Counted from the stretch's first letter, positions 25,687-35,512 are shown. The stretch is 64,000 nt of DNA from Paenibacillus turpanensis (GCF_011421635.1 NZ_WTLI01000002.1:186347-250346); one strand, 5' to 3'. The notes: a model not told the origin generated them from the letters alone. Translations and numbers: made by a program.

Positions 25687-25729
25687 TACCGATATTGATT
25701 TTAATAGACCAATCAGTTCATGAATTACA

Positions 25730-26839
25730 TTGAGGTGCATAACAATCGAAAAGAAAATACCGAAATATATACAATTAAAAGAAACGCTGCTCGGGCTCAT
25801 CGAATCCGGCGCCATCCGCCCCGGCGATCAGATGCCGTCCGAGAACGAAATCGCCGATCGCTTCGATATGAGCAGACAAACAGTACGCCAAACGCTCGGC
25901 TTACTCGAGCAGGAGGGCAGACTTTACCGGCTGCAGGGCAAAGGAACCTTTGTCTCCGAGCAGTCTCCAGCAGCCAAGACGCATGAGGTGCAGACCGTCG
26001 GCATCCTGACGACCTACATCTCGGATTATATTTTTCCGCATATTGTGCGAGGCGCGGAATCCGCTGTCCGGGAAAAAGGCTACCGCCTGATGCTTTCCAG
26101 CACCGACAACGACAAAGCGCGGGAGCGCGAGGCGCTAGAAATGATGCTGAGCGAGCCGCTCAGCGGGCTGATCATCGAGCCGACACGCAGTGCCGAGGGA
26201 AATCCGAACGTCAGCCTTTACTTATCCCTCTCGTATCAAAATATCCCCTTTATCATGATTAACCAGCGCTACCCGGAGATCACTTGTCCGTACCTTATGG
26301 TCGATGACGAGGACGGCGGCTTCCAGGCGGCTGATCATCTGCTCTCTCTCGGTCACCAGCGGATCGCCGGCTTTTTTAAAACCGATGACCTGCAGGGCGT
26401 TAACCGTTTAAAAGGCTTTATTAAAGCGCATCAGGAGCGCAGCTGTCCGTTGTCTCCCGACATGGTCATCCATTATAAGACGGATGAGAAATGGACCCGT
26501 CCCTATGAAATCGCAATGCAGCTGCTGGCGTCAGGCAGCGCAAGACCGACCGCTTTTGTGTGCTATAATGACGAGTTGGCCGTACATTTACTTGAAGCGG
26601 CGCGGCAGAGCGGGCTTTCCGTCCCTGACGATTTATCCATTATCGGGTTTGACGATTCCTCTCTCGCAACGGCTACGGAAGTAAAGCTGACCACCCTTTC
26701 CCACCCGAAAATGCAGATGGGCGTTGACGCTGCGCAGATTTTGATCGATATGATCGAAGGCCGGTCTCCCGCTTCGGCGGAATTCTGTAAGCTGTATAAG
26801 CCGGAGCTGATTGTACGGAACTCCACAAAAAAGTTGTAG
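25730..26839 (+). CDS. araR: Arabinose operon repressor, GntR/LacI hybrid
   Basis: Repressor of 369 aa. The N-terminal GntR helix-turn-helix (about residues 10-75) has SGAIRPGDQMPSENEIADRF and SRQTVRQTLGLLEQEG; the C-terminal LacI-type sugar-binding domain has VGILTTYISDYIFPHIVRG and ADHLLSLGHQRIAGFF, very close to B. subtilis AraR. L-arabinose is the expected effector. The start is odd: no ATG or GTG is in frame. TTG at 25730 has no ribosome site, whereas GAGGTG at 25732-25737 is 7 nt before an ATC codon at 25745 that would give the N-terminus (M)EKKIPKYIQ. The next operon, araDBA, begins right after its stop. Confidence 0.93.
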   Translation: MRCITIEKKIPKYIQLKETLLGLIESGAIRPGDQMPSENEIADRFDMSRQTVRQTLGLLEQEGRLYRLQGKGTFVSEQSPAAKTHEVQTVGILTTYISDYIFPHIVRGAESAVREKGYRLMLSSTDNDKAREREALEMMLSEPLSGLIIEPTRSAEGNPNVSLYLSLSYQNIPFIMINQRYPEITCPYLMVDDEDGGFQAADHLLSLGHQRIAGFFKTDDLQGVNRLKGFIKAHQERSCPLSPDMVIHYKTDEKWTRPYEIAMQLLASGSARPTAFVCYNDELAVHLLEAARQSGLSVPDDLSIIGFDDSSLATATEVKLTTLSHPKMQMGVDAAQILIDMIEGRSPASAEFCKLYKPELIVRNSTKKL

Positions 26840-26844
26840 TCAAG

Positions 26845-26865
26845 TTGTACGTACAAGTGTATAAT
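26845..26865 (+). promoter_or_regulatory. araDBA promoter with AraR operator
   Basis: Perfect 12-bp palindrome TTGTACGTACAA (26845-26856), the core of known Bacillus AraR boxes, followed by TATAAT (26860-26865). A weak -35 TAGTCA lies 17 nt upstream at 26837-26842, so the operator fills the spacer and bound AraR would block RNA polymerase. araD starts 41 nt downstream. Confidence 0.7.
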
Positions 26866-26906
26866 GACCATAGAATCTATTCACGACCTTTTTAAGGAGT
26901 TGATCT

Positions 26907-27620
26907 ATGGTGCTCAAATCGCTAAAAGAGGCCGTACTGGAAGCAAATCTTGATCTGCCAAAGTACGGCCTCGTTACGTTTACGTGGGGCAATGTAAGCG
27001 GTGTCAATCGTGAACTCGGTCTCGTCGTCATTAAACCGAGCGGCGTTCCCTACGAAAAGCTGAAGCTAGACGACCTAGTCGTACTTAATTTAGACGGTGA
27101 AGTGGTCGAAGGAAACCTGAAGCCTTCCTCCGACACCCCGACTCACCTCGCGCTGTATCGCGCGTTTCCTGGAATCGGCGGCATCGTGCATACGCATTCC
27201 CCTTGGGCAACGAGCTGGGCGCAGGCCGGCAAGGACATTCCGGCGCTTGGTACGACCCACGCCGATTACTTCTACGGCACCATCCCCTGCACCCGCCGCA
27301 TGACCGAGGCGGAGATCCAGGGAGCATACGAGCTGGAAACCGGCCATGTCATCATTGAGACGTTCCGCGAGGCGGGAATCGATCCGGTGCAGATGCCCGG
27401 CGTGCTGGTTAACTCCCATGCCCCGTTTGCATGGGGAAAGGACGCGCACGACGCGGTGCATAACGCGGTCGTGTTGGAAGAGGTCGCCAAGATGGCGCTG
27501 CATACGTTCGCGCTGAACCCGGCGGCTGAGCCGATGCAGCAGGTGCTTCTCGACCGCCATTTCCTTAGAAAGCATGGCGCCAATGCCTATTACGGACAAA
27601 CCGGAGGGATCACAAAATGA
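26907..27620 (+). CDS. araD: L-ribulose-5-phosphate 4-epimerase
   Basis: Zn-dependent class II aldolase-fold enzyme (237 aa) that converts L-ribulose 5-phosphate to D-xylulose 5-phosphate, the last step of arabinose entry into the pentose phosphate pathway. Motifs are [26 protein letters not shown], the metal histidines in [13 protein letters not shown], and TTHADYFYG. The ATG has TTAAGGAG upstream. First gene of an araD-araB-araA operon, a different order from B. subtilis araABD. It ends in an ATGA overlap with araB. Confidence 0.96.
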   Translation: MVLKSLKEAVLEANLDLPKYGLVTFTWGNVSGVNRELGLVVIKPSGVPYEKLKLDDLVVLNLDGEVVEGNLKPSSDTPTHLALYRAFPGIGGIVHTHSPWATSWAQAGKDIPALGTTHADYFYGTIPCTRRMTEAEIQGAYELETGHVIIETFREAGIDPVQMPGVLVNSHAPFAWGKDAHDAVHNAVVLEEVAKMALHTFALNPAAEPMQQVLLDRHFLRKHGANAYYGQTGGITK

Positions 27621-29290
27621 GCAAAAAATACGCAATTGGAGTCGACTACGGGACGGAGTCGGGACGCGCGGTATTAGTTGACTTGGCCGACGGCACAGAG
27701 GTTGCCGAGCATGTGACGCCTTACCCGCACGGCGTCATCGACGAGGCGCTGCCGGAAAGCGGCATTAAGCTCGGGCATGAATGGGCCCTGCAGCATCCGA
27801 ACGATTACCTTGAGGTGCTGAAGCGTTCCGTGCCGGCAGTCATGCAAGAGTCGGGCGTGAACCCCGACGATGTCATCGGCATCGGCATCGATTTCACGGC
27901 CTGCACGATGCTGCCTGTGGATCCGCAGGGGGAGCCGCTGTGCTTTGCCCCGGAGTGGAAGGACAACCCGCACAGCTGGGTAAAGCTGTGGAAGCATCAC
28001 GCGGCGCAGGATGAGGCGAACCGCTTAAATCAGATCGCCGAGGAGCGCGGCGAAGCGTTCCTGCCGCGCTACGGCGGCAAAATTTCGTCCGAATGGATGT
28101 TTGCGAAGGTATGGCAAATCCTCGACGAAGCGCCGGACGTATACGAGAAGGCGGATCTATTCCTCGAGGCGACGGACTGGGTTGTGTCGCAAATGACCGG
28201 TACGATTTTGCGCAACAGCTGCACCGCCGGCTACAAGTCGATTTGGCATAAGCAGGACGGCTACCCTGCGGCCGAGTTTTTGAAGGCGCTCGATCCGCGG
28301 CTGGAAACGCTGATCGAAACGAAGCTGCGCGGCGAGGTCGTGCCGCTCGGCACCAAGGCTGGCGGCCTCACGGAGCAGATGGCCGCGCATATGGGCCTTC
28401 GCCCAGGCACCGCCGTGGCCGTTGGCAATGTCGACGCCCACGCGGCTGTGCCGGGCGTCGGAGTGGTTACCCCAGGTAAGCTCGTGATGGCGATGGGCAC
28501 CTCGATTTGCCACATGCTGCTCGGCACGAAGGAGCAGCGTGTGGAGGGCATGTGCGGCGTCGTCGAGGACGGCATTATCCCGGGCTACCTCGGGTACGAG
28601 GCCGGCCAATCCGCCGTCGGCGATATTTTCGCCTGGTTCGTGGAGCAGTGCGTTCCCGCTTACGTGCATGAGGCGGCTACAAAGGAAGGCGTGAACGTGC
28701 ACGTTTGGCTGGAGAAGCAGGCTTCCCAGTATCGTCCGGGCGAATCCGGGCTGCTCGCACTCGACTGGTGGAACGGCAACCGCTCCATTCTCGTCGATAC
28801 CGAGCTGAGCGGTCTAATGCTCGGCTATACGCTTCAGACGAAGCCGGAGGAAATGTACCGCGCGCTGCTTGAGGCGACGGCTTACGGCACGCGCACGATT
28901 ATCGACGCTTTCCACTCCAATGGCGTGGAGGTACACGAGCTGTACGCCTGCGGCGGCCTGCCGCAAAAGAATCGGCTGCTCATGCAGATTTACGCGGACG
29001 TAACGAACCGCGAAATAAAGATCGCCGATTCGAAGCAGACTCCGGCGCTTGGCGCAGCGATGTTCGGCGCGGTCGCGGCCGGCTCGGCGAACGGCGGCTA
29101 CGATACGATCGTCGAAGCGGCGCAGAAGATGGCCCGCGTTCGTGAGGAAACGTTCAAGCCGATTAAGGAAAACGCGGAAATTTACGAAAAGCTGTATCAG
29201 GAATACCGCCTGCTGCATGATTATTTCGGACGCGGCGCCAATGATGTGATGAAGCGTTTGAAATCGATCCGTGATTTGGCACGTTCCTAA
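27617..29290 (+). CDS. araB: Ribulokinase
   Basis: FGGY-family kinase of 557 aa that phosphorylates L-ribulose. N-terminal [16 protein letters not shown] is the ATPase phosphate-1 loop with catalytic-region residues; [45 protein letters not shown] and [20 protein letters not shown] follow in the normal order. Start overlaps the araD stop as ATGA. The coding sequence is visibly richer in G+C at third positions than the purine genes, as expected of a well-expressed sugar operon. Confidence 0.96.
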   Translation: MSKKYAIGVDYGTESGRAVLVDLADGTEVAEHVTPYPHGVIDEALPESGIKLGHEWALQHPNDYLEVLKRSVPAVMQESGVNPDDVIGIGIDFTACTMLPVDPQGEPLCFAPEWKDNPHSWVKLWKHHAAQDEANRLNQIAEERGEAFLPRYGGKISSEWMFAKVWQILDEAPDVYEKADLFLEATDWVVSQMTGTILRNSCTAGYKSIWHKQDGYPAAEFLKALDPRLETLIETKLRGEVVPLGTKAGGLTEQMAAHMGLRPGTAVAVGNVDAHAAVPGVGVVTPGKLVMAMGTSICHMLLGTKEQRVEGMCGVVEDGIIPGYLGYEAGQSAVGDIFAWFVEQCVPAYVHEAATKEGVNVHVWLEKQASQYRPGESGLLALDWWNGNRSILVDTELSGLMLGYTLQTKPEEMYRALLEATAYGTRTIIDAFHSNGVEVHELYACGGLPQKNRLLMQIYADVTNREIKIADSKQTPALGAAMFGAVAAGSANGGYDTIVEAAQKMARVREETFKPIKENAEIYEKLYQEYRLLHDYFGRGANDVMKRLKSIRDLARS

Positions 29291-29310
29291 TTTATAGCTT
29301 CAACCCGTCT

Positions 29311-29400
29311 GGTGCCCGGGGCTCAGCACTCGCCATTCGGCGCTCGGCACTTGGCACCGGCGTAACCCGTTTTGATCCATTTTGATCCACTTTTCATCCA
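29311..29400. repeat. Heptamer and decamer short tandem repeats between araB and araA
   Basis: From 29321 to 29355 the sequence reads as five 7-nt units: GCTCAGC, ACTCGCC, ATTCGGC, GCTCGGC, ACTTGGC (consensus ACTCGGC). The block is framed by GGTGCC (29311) and GGCACC (29353), which can pair. It is followed by three 10-nt units of the type TTTTGATCCA at 29370, 29380 and 29391. The 162-nt gap has no gene; the repeats may form an RNA structure that tunes araA expression. Confidence 0.65.
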
Positions 29401-29452
29401 AGCTTCTCCATTCTCCAGCATAACGCTGTCATTATTTAAGGAGGAATCATCC

Positions 29453-30943
29453 ATGATCGATATTATTAAGGCTTATGAATTTTGGTTTGTAACCGGCAGC
29501 CAGCATCTGTACGGCCCGGAAACGCTCGAGCAGGTCGCGGCCCACTCCCGCGAAATGGCCGAGGGTCTGGACCAGGATTCGGCAATCCCCTGCAAAATCG
29601 TATTTAAACCGGTGCTGACGACACCGGATGCCATCCGCAGGCTTTGCCTCGAAGCAAATGCAGACGAAAACTGCGCAGGCATCATTACGTGGATGCATAC
29701 GTTCTCCCCTGCGAAGATGTGGATTGCCGGCCTTTCCGAGCTGCGTAAGCCGCTGCTTCACCTGCACACGCAGTACAACCGCGATATTCCGTGGGATTCC
29801 ATCGACATGGATTTCATGAACCTGAACCAAGCGGCGCACGGCGACCGTGAATACGGCTTTATCGGCGCGCGTATGGGCGTTGCCCGTAAAGTTGTCGTCG
29901 GCTACTGGGAGGACCCTGCGGTTCGCGCCCGCATCGGCGGCTGGGTGCGTACGGCTGTCGCTGCCACGGAAAGCCGCAAGCTGAAGGTCGCCCGCTTCGG
30001 CGACAATATGCGCCAGGTCGCCGTGACCGAAGGCGACAAGGTGGAGGCGCAAATCCGCTTCGGCTGGTCGGTGAACGGCTACGGCATCGGCGATCTTGTC
30101 GCCAAGATGAACGAAATTTCGGACGCTGAGGTGAACCGCCTCATGGACGAATACGCGGAGCTGTACGACATCGTTCCTGCAGGCCGCACGGACGGCGCTG
30201 TACGCGATTCGATCCGCGAGCAGGCGCGCATCGAGCTCGGCATGAAAGCATTCCTGACCGAAGGCGGCTTCGGCGCCTTTACGACCACCTTCGAGGACCT
30301 ACACGGCATGAAGCAGCTCCCTGGTCTCGCTGTACAGCGTCTCATGGCCGAAGGCTACGGCTTTGGCGGCGAGGGTGACTGGAAAACGGCGGCGCTAGTC
30401 CGTTTGATGAAAATCATTGCCGGCAATGAAGGCACCTCCTTCATGGAAGATTACACCTACCATATGGAGCCGGGCAACGAGCTTGTGCTTGGCGCACATA
30501 TGCTGGAAATTTGCCCGACAATCGCGGCGACGAAGCCGAAGGTTGAGGTGCATCCGCTCGGCATCGGCGGCAAGGCCGATCCGGCGCGTCTCGTCTTTAA
30601 CGGCCGCAGCGGCAAAGCCTTGAACGCCTCCATTATCGATATCGGCCATCGTTTCCGCTTACTCGTCAACGAGGTTGATGCTGTAGAGCCGACACAGGAA
30701 ATGCCGAACCTGCCGGTTGCTCGCGTGCTGTGGAAGCCGCAGCCGTCTCTGCGCGATTCTGCGGAAGCTTGGATTCTCGCCGGCGGCGCACACCACACGG
30801 TATTCTCCTACGAAGTAACTACCGAGCAGCTGTTGGATTGGGCCGAAATGATGGGGATCGAGACCGTCGTGATCGACAAAGACACCTCCCCGGTTCGTTT
30901 CCGCAGCGAGCTCCGCTGGAATGAAGCGGCTTGGAGAAAGTAA
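29453..30943 (+). CDS. araA: L-arabinose isomerase
   Basis: Mn-dependent isomerase (496 aa) that converts L-arabinose to L-ribulose. Motifs are [90 protein letters not shown] with a catalytic Glu, [11 protein letters not shown], and [10 protein letters not shown] with the second Glu and His. The frame is open from 29372, but ATG at 29453 follows AAGGAGG and matches the normal start. Last gene of araDBA, followed by a strong terminator. Confidence 0.97.
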   Translation: MIDIIKAYEFWFVTGSQHLYGPETLEQVAAHSREMAEGLDQDSAIPCKIVFKPVLTTPDAIRRLCLEANADENCAGIITWMHTFSPAKMWIAGLSELRKPLLHLHTQYNRDIPWDSIDMDFMNLNQAAHGDREYGFIGARMGVARKVVVGYWEDPAVRARIGGWVRTAVAATESRKLKVARFGDNMRQVAVTEGDKVEAQIRFGWSVNGYGIGDLVAKMNEISDAEVNRLMDEYAELYDIVPAGRTDGAVRDSIREQARIELGMKAFLTEGGFGAFTTTFEDLHGMKQLPGLAVQRLMAEGYGFGGEGDWKTAALVRLMKIIAGNEGTSFMEDYTYHMEPGNELVLGAHMLEICPTIAATKPKVEVHPLGIGGKADPARLVFNGRSGKALNASIIDIGHRFRLLVNEVDAVEPTQEMPNLPVARVLWKPQPSLRDSAEAWILAGGAHHTVFSYEVTTEQLLDWAEMMGIETVVIDKDTSPVRFRSELRWNEAAWRK

Positions 30944-30971
30944 CCATTTTCGATTATAGATAACGTAAAAA

Positions 30972-31012
30972 ACAAACGGAGTGCGGACCAAAGACGTCTG
31001 CACTCCGTTTGT
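30972..31012. terminator. Bidirectional terminator between araA and a chemoreceptor gene
   Basis: A 17-bp stem (ACAAACGGAGTGCGGAC with its complement, one G-U pair) around a 7-nt loop. The minus strand has TTTTTT after it, the plus strand a weaker TTTGTATTCT. It separates the converging araA and MCP genes. Confidence 0.8.
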
Positions 31013-31077
31013 ATTCTAGCCGTATCCATTCGCTACTGTTCGTTCACAAGAAAGCTCGTTAACATTCAATACCGAAC

Positions 31078-32532
31078 CTACTGAACAACCTCTTCTAATC
31101 TTCTCATCATATCCTTCAGCCGATGTATCGATTCCACAATTTCATTCATATGCTGCTGCTGTACTGTGGAGCTTGCCAATACCTCTTGAACCGATGCGGC
31201 CGTTTGCTCTGTAAATGCTGCAACCGTGGATACCTCCTGCACAACGGTTTGCGAAGACTGCTGCAGCCTGCTGTTCTGATCGCGGATTTGCTCCGCCTGC
31301 TCCATCACTTCAGCCGTATTGAGATTAATTTCGGCGAATAAACGTTCTACATTATGAGCCGAGGCTTTCCCTACTTCCGTAGCGTCCAGTCCGTTCTGCA
31401 CGAGCAAAGAGGCATGCTGCACACGTTGTTGAATCGAGCCGAGAATGCCCGATATATCGGTCGATGCATCCTGCGCAAGCTGCGCCAGCTTGCGAATTTC
31501 CGTGGCGACAACCGAAAATCCGCGCCCGTGCTCGCCTGCCCGCGCGGCTTCTATGGAAGCGTTCAAGGACAATAGATTGGTTTGTTCCGCGATTTCCCGG
31601 ATAGTTGATACAATGCTCCCGATCTTTTGATTTTCTTCATTCACCTCATTCATTACACCGGAAGTATTGACAACAATGTCGTTAATTTCTTCGATTTTCC
31701 CGGACAGCTCCTCCATCTTTGTTTGTCCTTCCGTTGTATATGCCGAGGTCGTTATTGCTTTATCGCTTAATTGAATAGAGGCGTCCGTTGCCGTGCGCAC
31801 ATTGTCATTTACCTGCTGAATGGCATCAGAGATATCTGATACACTTGCCGATTGTGTTTCAATTCCTCTCGCGATTTCGTCGAACGCCGAGACGAGCTGA
31901 TTCGTGATTTCCCCTGTATCTGTCGCATTTTTATTAAGTATCCCTACCGATTTCCCTAACACCTCGACGGAAGCTTTAACCTCCGTCAACACTTTCTCCA
32001 CACGCGCTTTGGCCTCTTCCGATGCGGCGGCCGCAGCCTCCTGTCTCCTTGCTATTTTCTCGCCAATGATACACTGTGCCAGTAAGGAAGCCAATATAAT
32101 GACCAAATACACATTCATATACAGTGCTTTTTCTGCTTGAAAAATTTCATTCGTATGTAAAAAATAATTGATCATGGCAATGCCCATCACACCGTTGACT
32201 AGCAGCGGACGATAGTTCTGATAAATCGAAATAAGCGCGAAGGCAAAAAATAAAATTAATAAATTGCTGAATTGAGCAGCGTCTTTAATGAAGAAAAATG
32301 TTAAAATACTTAGCCCTAAGGATACTAAATACATGATATAAGGCACGGCGATTCGTTTCCAATTCAAAATCAAGCAAAGGACTCCAACAGGCAAACCGAA
32401 GATCGCCAGCGTGATTTTAATCGATACTGAAGCTACCCCCATTCCAAGGAGAATAGCCCCGAATAGTAACATAATCATCAATCTGTTTCTTTTGTGCAGC
32501 TCCACGAATTGTTCCGACGACATTAATGACAT
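31078..32532 (-). CDS. Methyl-accepting chemotaxis protein, multi-pass membrane type
   Basis: Chemoreceptor of 484 aa. The N-terminal 160 residues are almost wholly hydrophobic, with about six membrane helices and no large outside domain. The cytoplasmic signalling region follows, with the kinase-contact hairpin [24 protein letters not shown] and [10 protein letters not shown]. No HAMP segment is evident. The likely start is the ATG at 32532 after GGGAGTGAATG; an in-frame ATG lies three codons further in. Such receptors usually sense energy state or membrane-soluble signals. It is monocistronic, divergent from the DUF421 gene. Confidence 0.9.
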   Translation of the reverse strand: MSLMSSEQFVELHKRNRLMIMLLFGAILLGMGVASVSIKITLAIFGLPVGVLCLILNWKRIAVPYIMYLVSLGLSILTFFFIKDAAQFSNLLILFFAFALISIYQNYRPLLVNGVMGIAMINYFLHTNEIFQAEKALYMNVYLVIILASLLAQCIIGEKIARRQEAAAAASEEAKARVEKVLTEVKASVEVLGKSVGILNKNATDTGEITNQLVSAFDEIARGIETQSASVSDISDAIQQVNDNVRTATDASIQLSDKAITTSAYTTEGQTKMEELSGKIEEINDIVVNTSGVMNEVNEENQKIGSIVSTIREIAEQTNLLSLNASIEAARAGEHGRGFSVVATEIRKLAQLAQDASTDISGILGSIQQRVQHASLLVQNGLDATEVGKASAHNVERLFAEINLNTAEVMEQAEQIRDQNSRLQQSSQTVVQEVSTVAAFTEQTAASVQEVLASSTVQQQHMNEIVESIHRLKDMMRRLEEVVQ

Positions 32533-32742
32533 AAATAAACATTCACTCCCGGCTGTCATAATTTTGCAATCCTATAGGATTCGACACAAAGCTCACTCAA
32601 ACCTTCTAATTCGACATATTTCAAAAATAGTTACTATTATTTTCTCCGAATGGTCAAAGTTTTCATCGAATGTATCTCGTTTTCTGGAAAGGGAAACGCT
32701 AATTGTAAAATTCAACCTTACAGAAAGGCAGGGATACGCACT

Positions 32743-33351
32743 ATGCAATGGAGTTGGGTGTGGCAAACACTTCTCGTTTTCTTCGTGGGCACGCTCCTAT
32801 TGCGGATCGGCGGACGAAAGTCCATTTCACAAATGAATCTTGCACAGGTTGTTGTAATGATCGGTATCGGCTCCTTACTGATTCAGCCGCTGACCGGCCA
32901 AGGCTTAGGTGTTACTTTCGGGGTCGGTCTTATTTTGGTCCTCGCTATGGTACTTACCGAATACCTGGAAACTAAGGTCGACTGGTTTGAATCTCTCGTT
33001 ACAGGCAAAGGCGTCCCTATCGTAATCAACGGAAAAATTCAAGAGAAGCAAATGAAAAAAATGCGCATTTCCGTTGACCGCTTAGAAACAAGGTTGAGAC
33101 AAAACGGCATCAAATCGATCGATGACGTCGCATACGCAACACTGGAAACGAATGGCCAGCTCGGTTATTCCTTGAAGCCGGCGAAACAGCCCGCTACCAA
33201 AGAAGATCTGGACAATCTTAAATTATGGCTGGCCGAACAGCTGCATTTGCCAAAGCCGGATGCCCAGCTTCCGAGCAACGACTACCCGCCGCTGTTTGTA
33301 GAAACCCAAACAAAGCAGCATGCCAAGCCCGTTCCGAAGCATTTGCAGTAA
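32743..33351 (+). CDS. DUF421 membrane protein (YetF/YdfS family)
   Basis: Protein of 202 aa with three N-terminal hydrophobic helices and a C-terminal soluble DUF421 domain. Family motifs are LLRIGGRKSISQMNLAQVVVMIGIGS, the KGVPIVINGKI turn and the DRLETRLRQNGI helix. The ATG at 32743 lies behind AAAGGCAGGG; the longer open frame has no ribosome site. DUF421 proteins in spores (for example 2Duf and YetF types) affect inner-membrane permeability and heat resistance. A second DUF421 gene is at 34826. The function here is inferred. Confidence 0.88.
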   Translation: MQWSWVWQTLLVFFVGTLLLRIGGRKSISQMNLAQVVVMIGIGSLLIQPLTGQGLGVTFGVGLILVLAMVLTEYLETKVDWFESLVTGKGVPIVINGKIQEKQMKKMRISVDRLETRLRQNGIKSIDDVAYATLETNGQLGYSLKPAKQPATKEDLDNLKLWLAEQLHLPKPDAQLPSNDYPPLFVETQTKQHAKPVPKHLQ

Positions 33352-33469
33352 TAGCTTACTTAGAAAGGCTCACTAGAAAAATGCATTCTGAGATGAATAG
33401 TTGACCCTATCTCCGTGAATACTATTTGACGGTAAGAAATACCAATTTAATGTAGGAGGCTATACCCGA

Positions 33470-34150
33470 ATGAACCATAAGTTAGGCGCACATGAAGTAT
33501 TGGAAGTCCATGAGGTTTTGTCCGAAGGCATTAACATGATCAACAACCTACAGTTGTACCGTCCGCATGTTCAGGACGCAAAACTGGCGCAAATCCTCGA
33601 CCATCAGCTCGCTTTTGTCAACGATGAATACAACTTGATGGTTCAAGCATTAAACGGTCAAGGCCGCGTTGATGCAGTACCTTACCGTGCGCCGAAAAAT
33701 TTCCAGCCGCAATACGGCCTGCGCAACCCAGGTCCGCTTGCGCCGAACCAATCGATGAATCAATTAAACGATCAAGATATTTCCTGCGCAATGCTGAGCC
33801 TGCATAAATCCGGCGCTGCTTTCAAAATGATCGGTGCGCTTGAGTGCTCCGACCCTGATCTTCGCCGCATCATGCAGCAAAGTGCAATAAATTGTGCGGA
33901 AATGGCATATGAAGTATGGCAATACATGAATCAAAACGGATACTATCAAGTTCCGACAATGAAAGAAGTAACGACGCAAAACATGATTCAAGCTTACCAG
34001 CCGTCTCAAGGTGCAATGATGGGGATGAATGCGATGCACATGGGCGGTATGGGCATGAACAACATGCACAATACGATGAATACAAATGCAATGCGTTCCC
34101 CGAATACAATGAACACGATGCATGGCATGAACAACCACATGCATCAATAA
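33470..34150 (+). CDS. CotF-like spore coat protein with Met/His/Asn-rich tail
   Basis: Protein of 226 aa. Residues 1-180 form a two-part CotF/ferritin-like helical domain, beginning LGAHEVLEVHEVLSEGINMINN and repeated near QDISCAMLSLHKSGAAFKM. The last 44 residues contain 14 Met and 5 His among Asn and Gly, in repeats such as MGGMGMNNMHNTMN. Such a tail could bind copper or oxidants, or act in coat cross-linking; this is inference. The ATG follows GTAGGAGG. It sits between spore-type DUF421 and DUF4363 genes. Confidence 0.85.
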   Translation: MNHKLGAHEVLEVHEVLSEGINMINNLQLYRPHVQDAKLAQILDHQLAFVNDEYNLMVQALNGQGRVDAVPYRAPKNFQPQYGLRNPGPLAPNQSMNQLNDQDISCAMLSLHKSGAAFKMIGALECSDPDLRRIMQQSAINCAEMAYEVWQYMNQNGYYQVPTMKEVTTQNMIQAYQPSQGAMMGMNAMHMGGMGMNNMHNTMNTNAMRSPNTMNTMHGMNNHMHQ

Positions 34151-34260
34151 GTTTCCAAGCCTATCCGCTGATTACAGGTCAGCGGATTTTTTGGCCTTCA
34201 TCCTATTACATATTTTTACGATGGTTACAAAAACTACTCTCATCGATGGGAGGTGATCGT

Positions 34261-34404
34261 ATGAACAAAAACAAAAATATGAACGCTCCGAAGGCGAAGA
34301 CCGATACTCGTAATGCTTCTGAGCATGCGGAGCAGGTTCTAAAAAATCACGATAAGCTCAATCCGGGTGAAAATAACCCGATTTTCGGACAAGAGACCCA
34401 TTAA
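34261..34404 (+). CDS. Small hydrophilic protein, unknown function (47 aa)
   Basis: ATG at 34261 follows GGGAGGTGATC, one of the best ribosome sites in the window. The protein starts MNKNKNMNAPKAKTD and is rich in Asn, Lys and Glu, without Cys or a membrane segment. It recalls minor small acid-soluble spore proteins in size and composition, but I do not recognise a family. It lies between the CotF-like gene and the DUF4363 gene, ending 15 nt before the latter. Confidence 0.7.
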   Translation: MNKNKNMNAPKAKTDTRNASEHAEQVLKNHDKLNPGENNPIFGQETH

Positions 34405-34419
34405 TGGAGGCTGGTACTC

Positions 34420-34794
34420 TTGCGCACCAAATGGATTACCTTTTCTCTTCTTACTTTCATTTTGCTTCTATTCGGCGGGTTCTTTGCGGTGCAGCAAACG
34501 TTGTTCCGAAAGGAGCCCACTCTGCTTACTTACATGGATAACCTAATTCAGGAATCGCAGGAGCAGGCGTGGGATCAAGCGGAACAAACCGTGGAGGAGA
34601 CAAACCAATTGTGGCGCCGTCTGCGGATGCTGGCCATGTTTCATTTCGCAACAGAAGATTTTGAATCGATTGAGGACAGCTTAAGCCGATTGCAAGGCTC
34701 CGTCCGTTCCAAAGATGAAGCCGAGGCAGTCATTGAAGCACATGTGATGCAGGAGAAATGGAAGACGCTGCTGAAGTGGATCCCCGAACCTTGA
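34420..34794 (+). CDS. DUF4363 membrane-anchored protein
   Basis: Protein of 124 aa with one N-terminal membrane helix (about residues 6-25) and an outside helical domain rich in Glu and Gln, including ESQEQAWDQAEQTVEETNQLW. Genes of this family normally stand next to DUF421 genes, as here, so the two products probably work together at the spore membrane. It starts with TTG, supported by GGAGG about nine nt before. The call rests on length, topology and neighbourhood. Confidence 0.75.
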   Translation: MRTKWITFSLLTFILLLFGGFFAVQQTLFRKEPTLLTYMDNLIQESQEQAWDQAEQTVEETNQLWRRLRMLAMFHFATEDFESIEDSLSRLQGSVRSKDEAEAVIEAHVMQEKWKTLLKWIPEP

Positions 34795-34825
34795 GCCAAA
34801 GGAGTGTGCAGCCGATCTGTCCGAA

Positions 34826-35512
34826 TTGATCGTTTACATTAGCCGCTGCCTGGTCATGTTTGTCGCCGCTTGGACGGGCATTCGCTTTCTCGGCAAAAAA
34901 ACGATCGCCCAGATGACCGGTTATGAGCTCGCAGGGCTGCTTCTGCTGGCCACGGTTGCTGCCGAGCCGATCTCCTATAAGGTGCCCTTTAAGGCAACGA
35001 TCGGCGTCTTAGTCATTAGCCTTTGCACCTATCTAGTGAGCTGGATGGCGCTCAGCAAATGGTTTTATAAGCTGGATTCGCAGCCGGATGTCATCGTAGT
35101 CCAAGGAAAAATTGACCGAAAAGCGCTGCGCAAAACAAATATCAACCTTCCGTTCTTCTTATCCATGCTTCGCTCCCAAGGATACTCCAGCATCTCGGAG
35201 GTCGAATTTGCCTTAATCGAACCGAACGGAAGTCTGTCGGTTATCCCTAAGTCGCAGGAGCGCCCATTAAAAGCGAAGGATCTCGAGCTTCCGACTCCAA
35301 AGGAAAGCATCTGTTTGCCTCTAGTGCTGGATGGTGAAATCCAATATAACAATTTAAAGTATGCTAACCTTACCACAGAGTGGCTTCATGATACGCTTCG
35401 CATACGCGGTAATTTACGGCCGGAGCGCATTTTTTTAATGGAGCTTGATGCGCAGGGCGGCATTTATATCGACATGATGCATGATCACATCAAAAAACCA
35501 GAGCTGTATTAA
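34826..35512 (+). CDS. DUF421 membrane protein (YetF family), second copy
   Basis: Protein of 228 aa with three N-terminal helices, FLGKKTIAQMTGYELAGLLLLATVAAEP, the VVQGKIDRKALRKTN segment and the C-terminal ELDAQGGIYIDMM. It is only distantly like the copy at 32743. The start is uncertain: TTG at 34826 has no ribosome site close by, whereas AAAGGAG (34798-34804) would better serve a CTG at 34817, giving (M)SELIVYISR. It is the last gene before a terminator and follows the DUF4363 gene closely. Confidence 0.87.
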   Translation: MIVYISRCLVMFVAAWTGIRFLGKKTIAQMTGYELAGLLLLATVAAEPISYKVPFKATIGVLVISLCTYLVSWMALSKWFYKLDSQPDVIVVQGKIDRKALRKTNINLPFFLSMLRSQGYSSISEVEFALIEPNGSLSVIPKSQERPLKAKDLELPTPKESICLPLVLDGEIQYNNLKYANLTTEWLHDTLRIRGNLRPERIFLMELDAQGGIYIDMMHDHIKKPELY

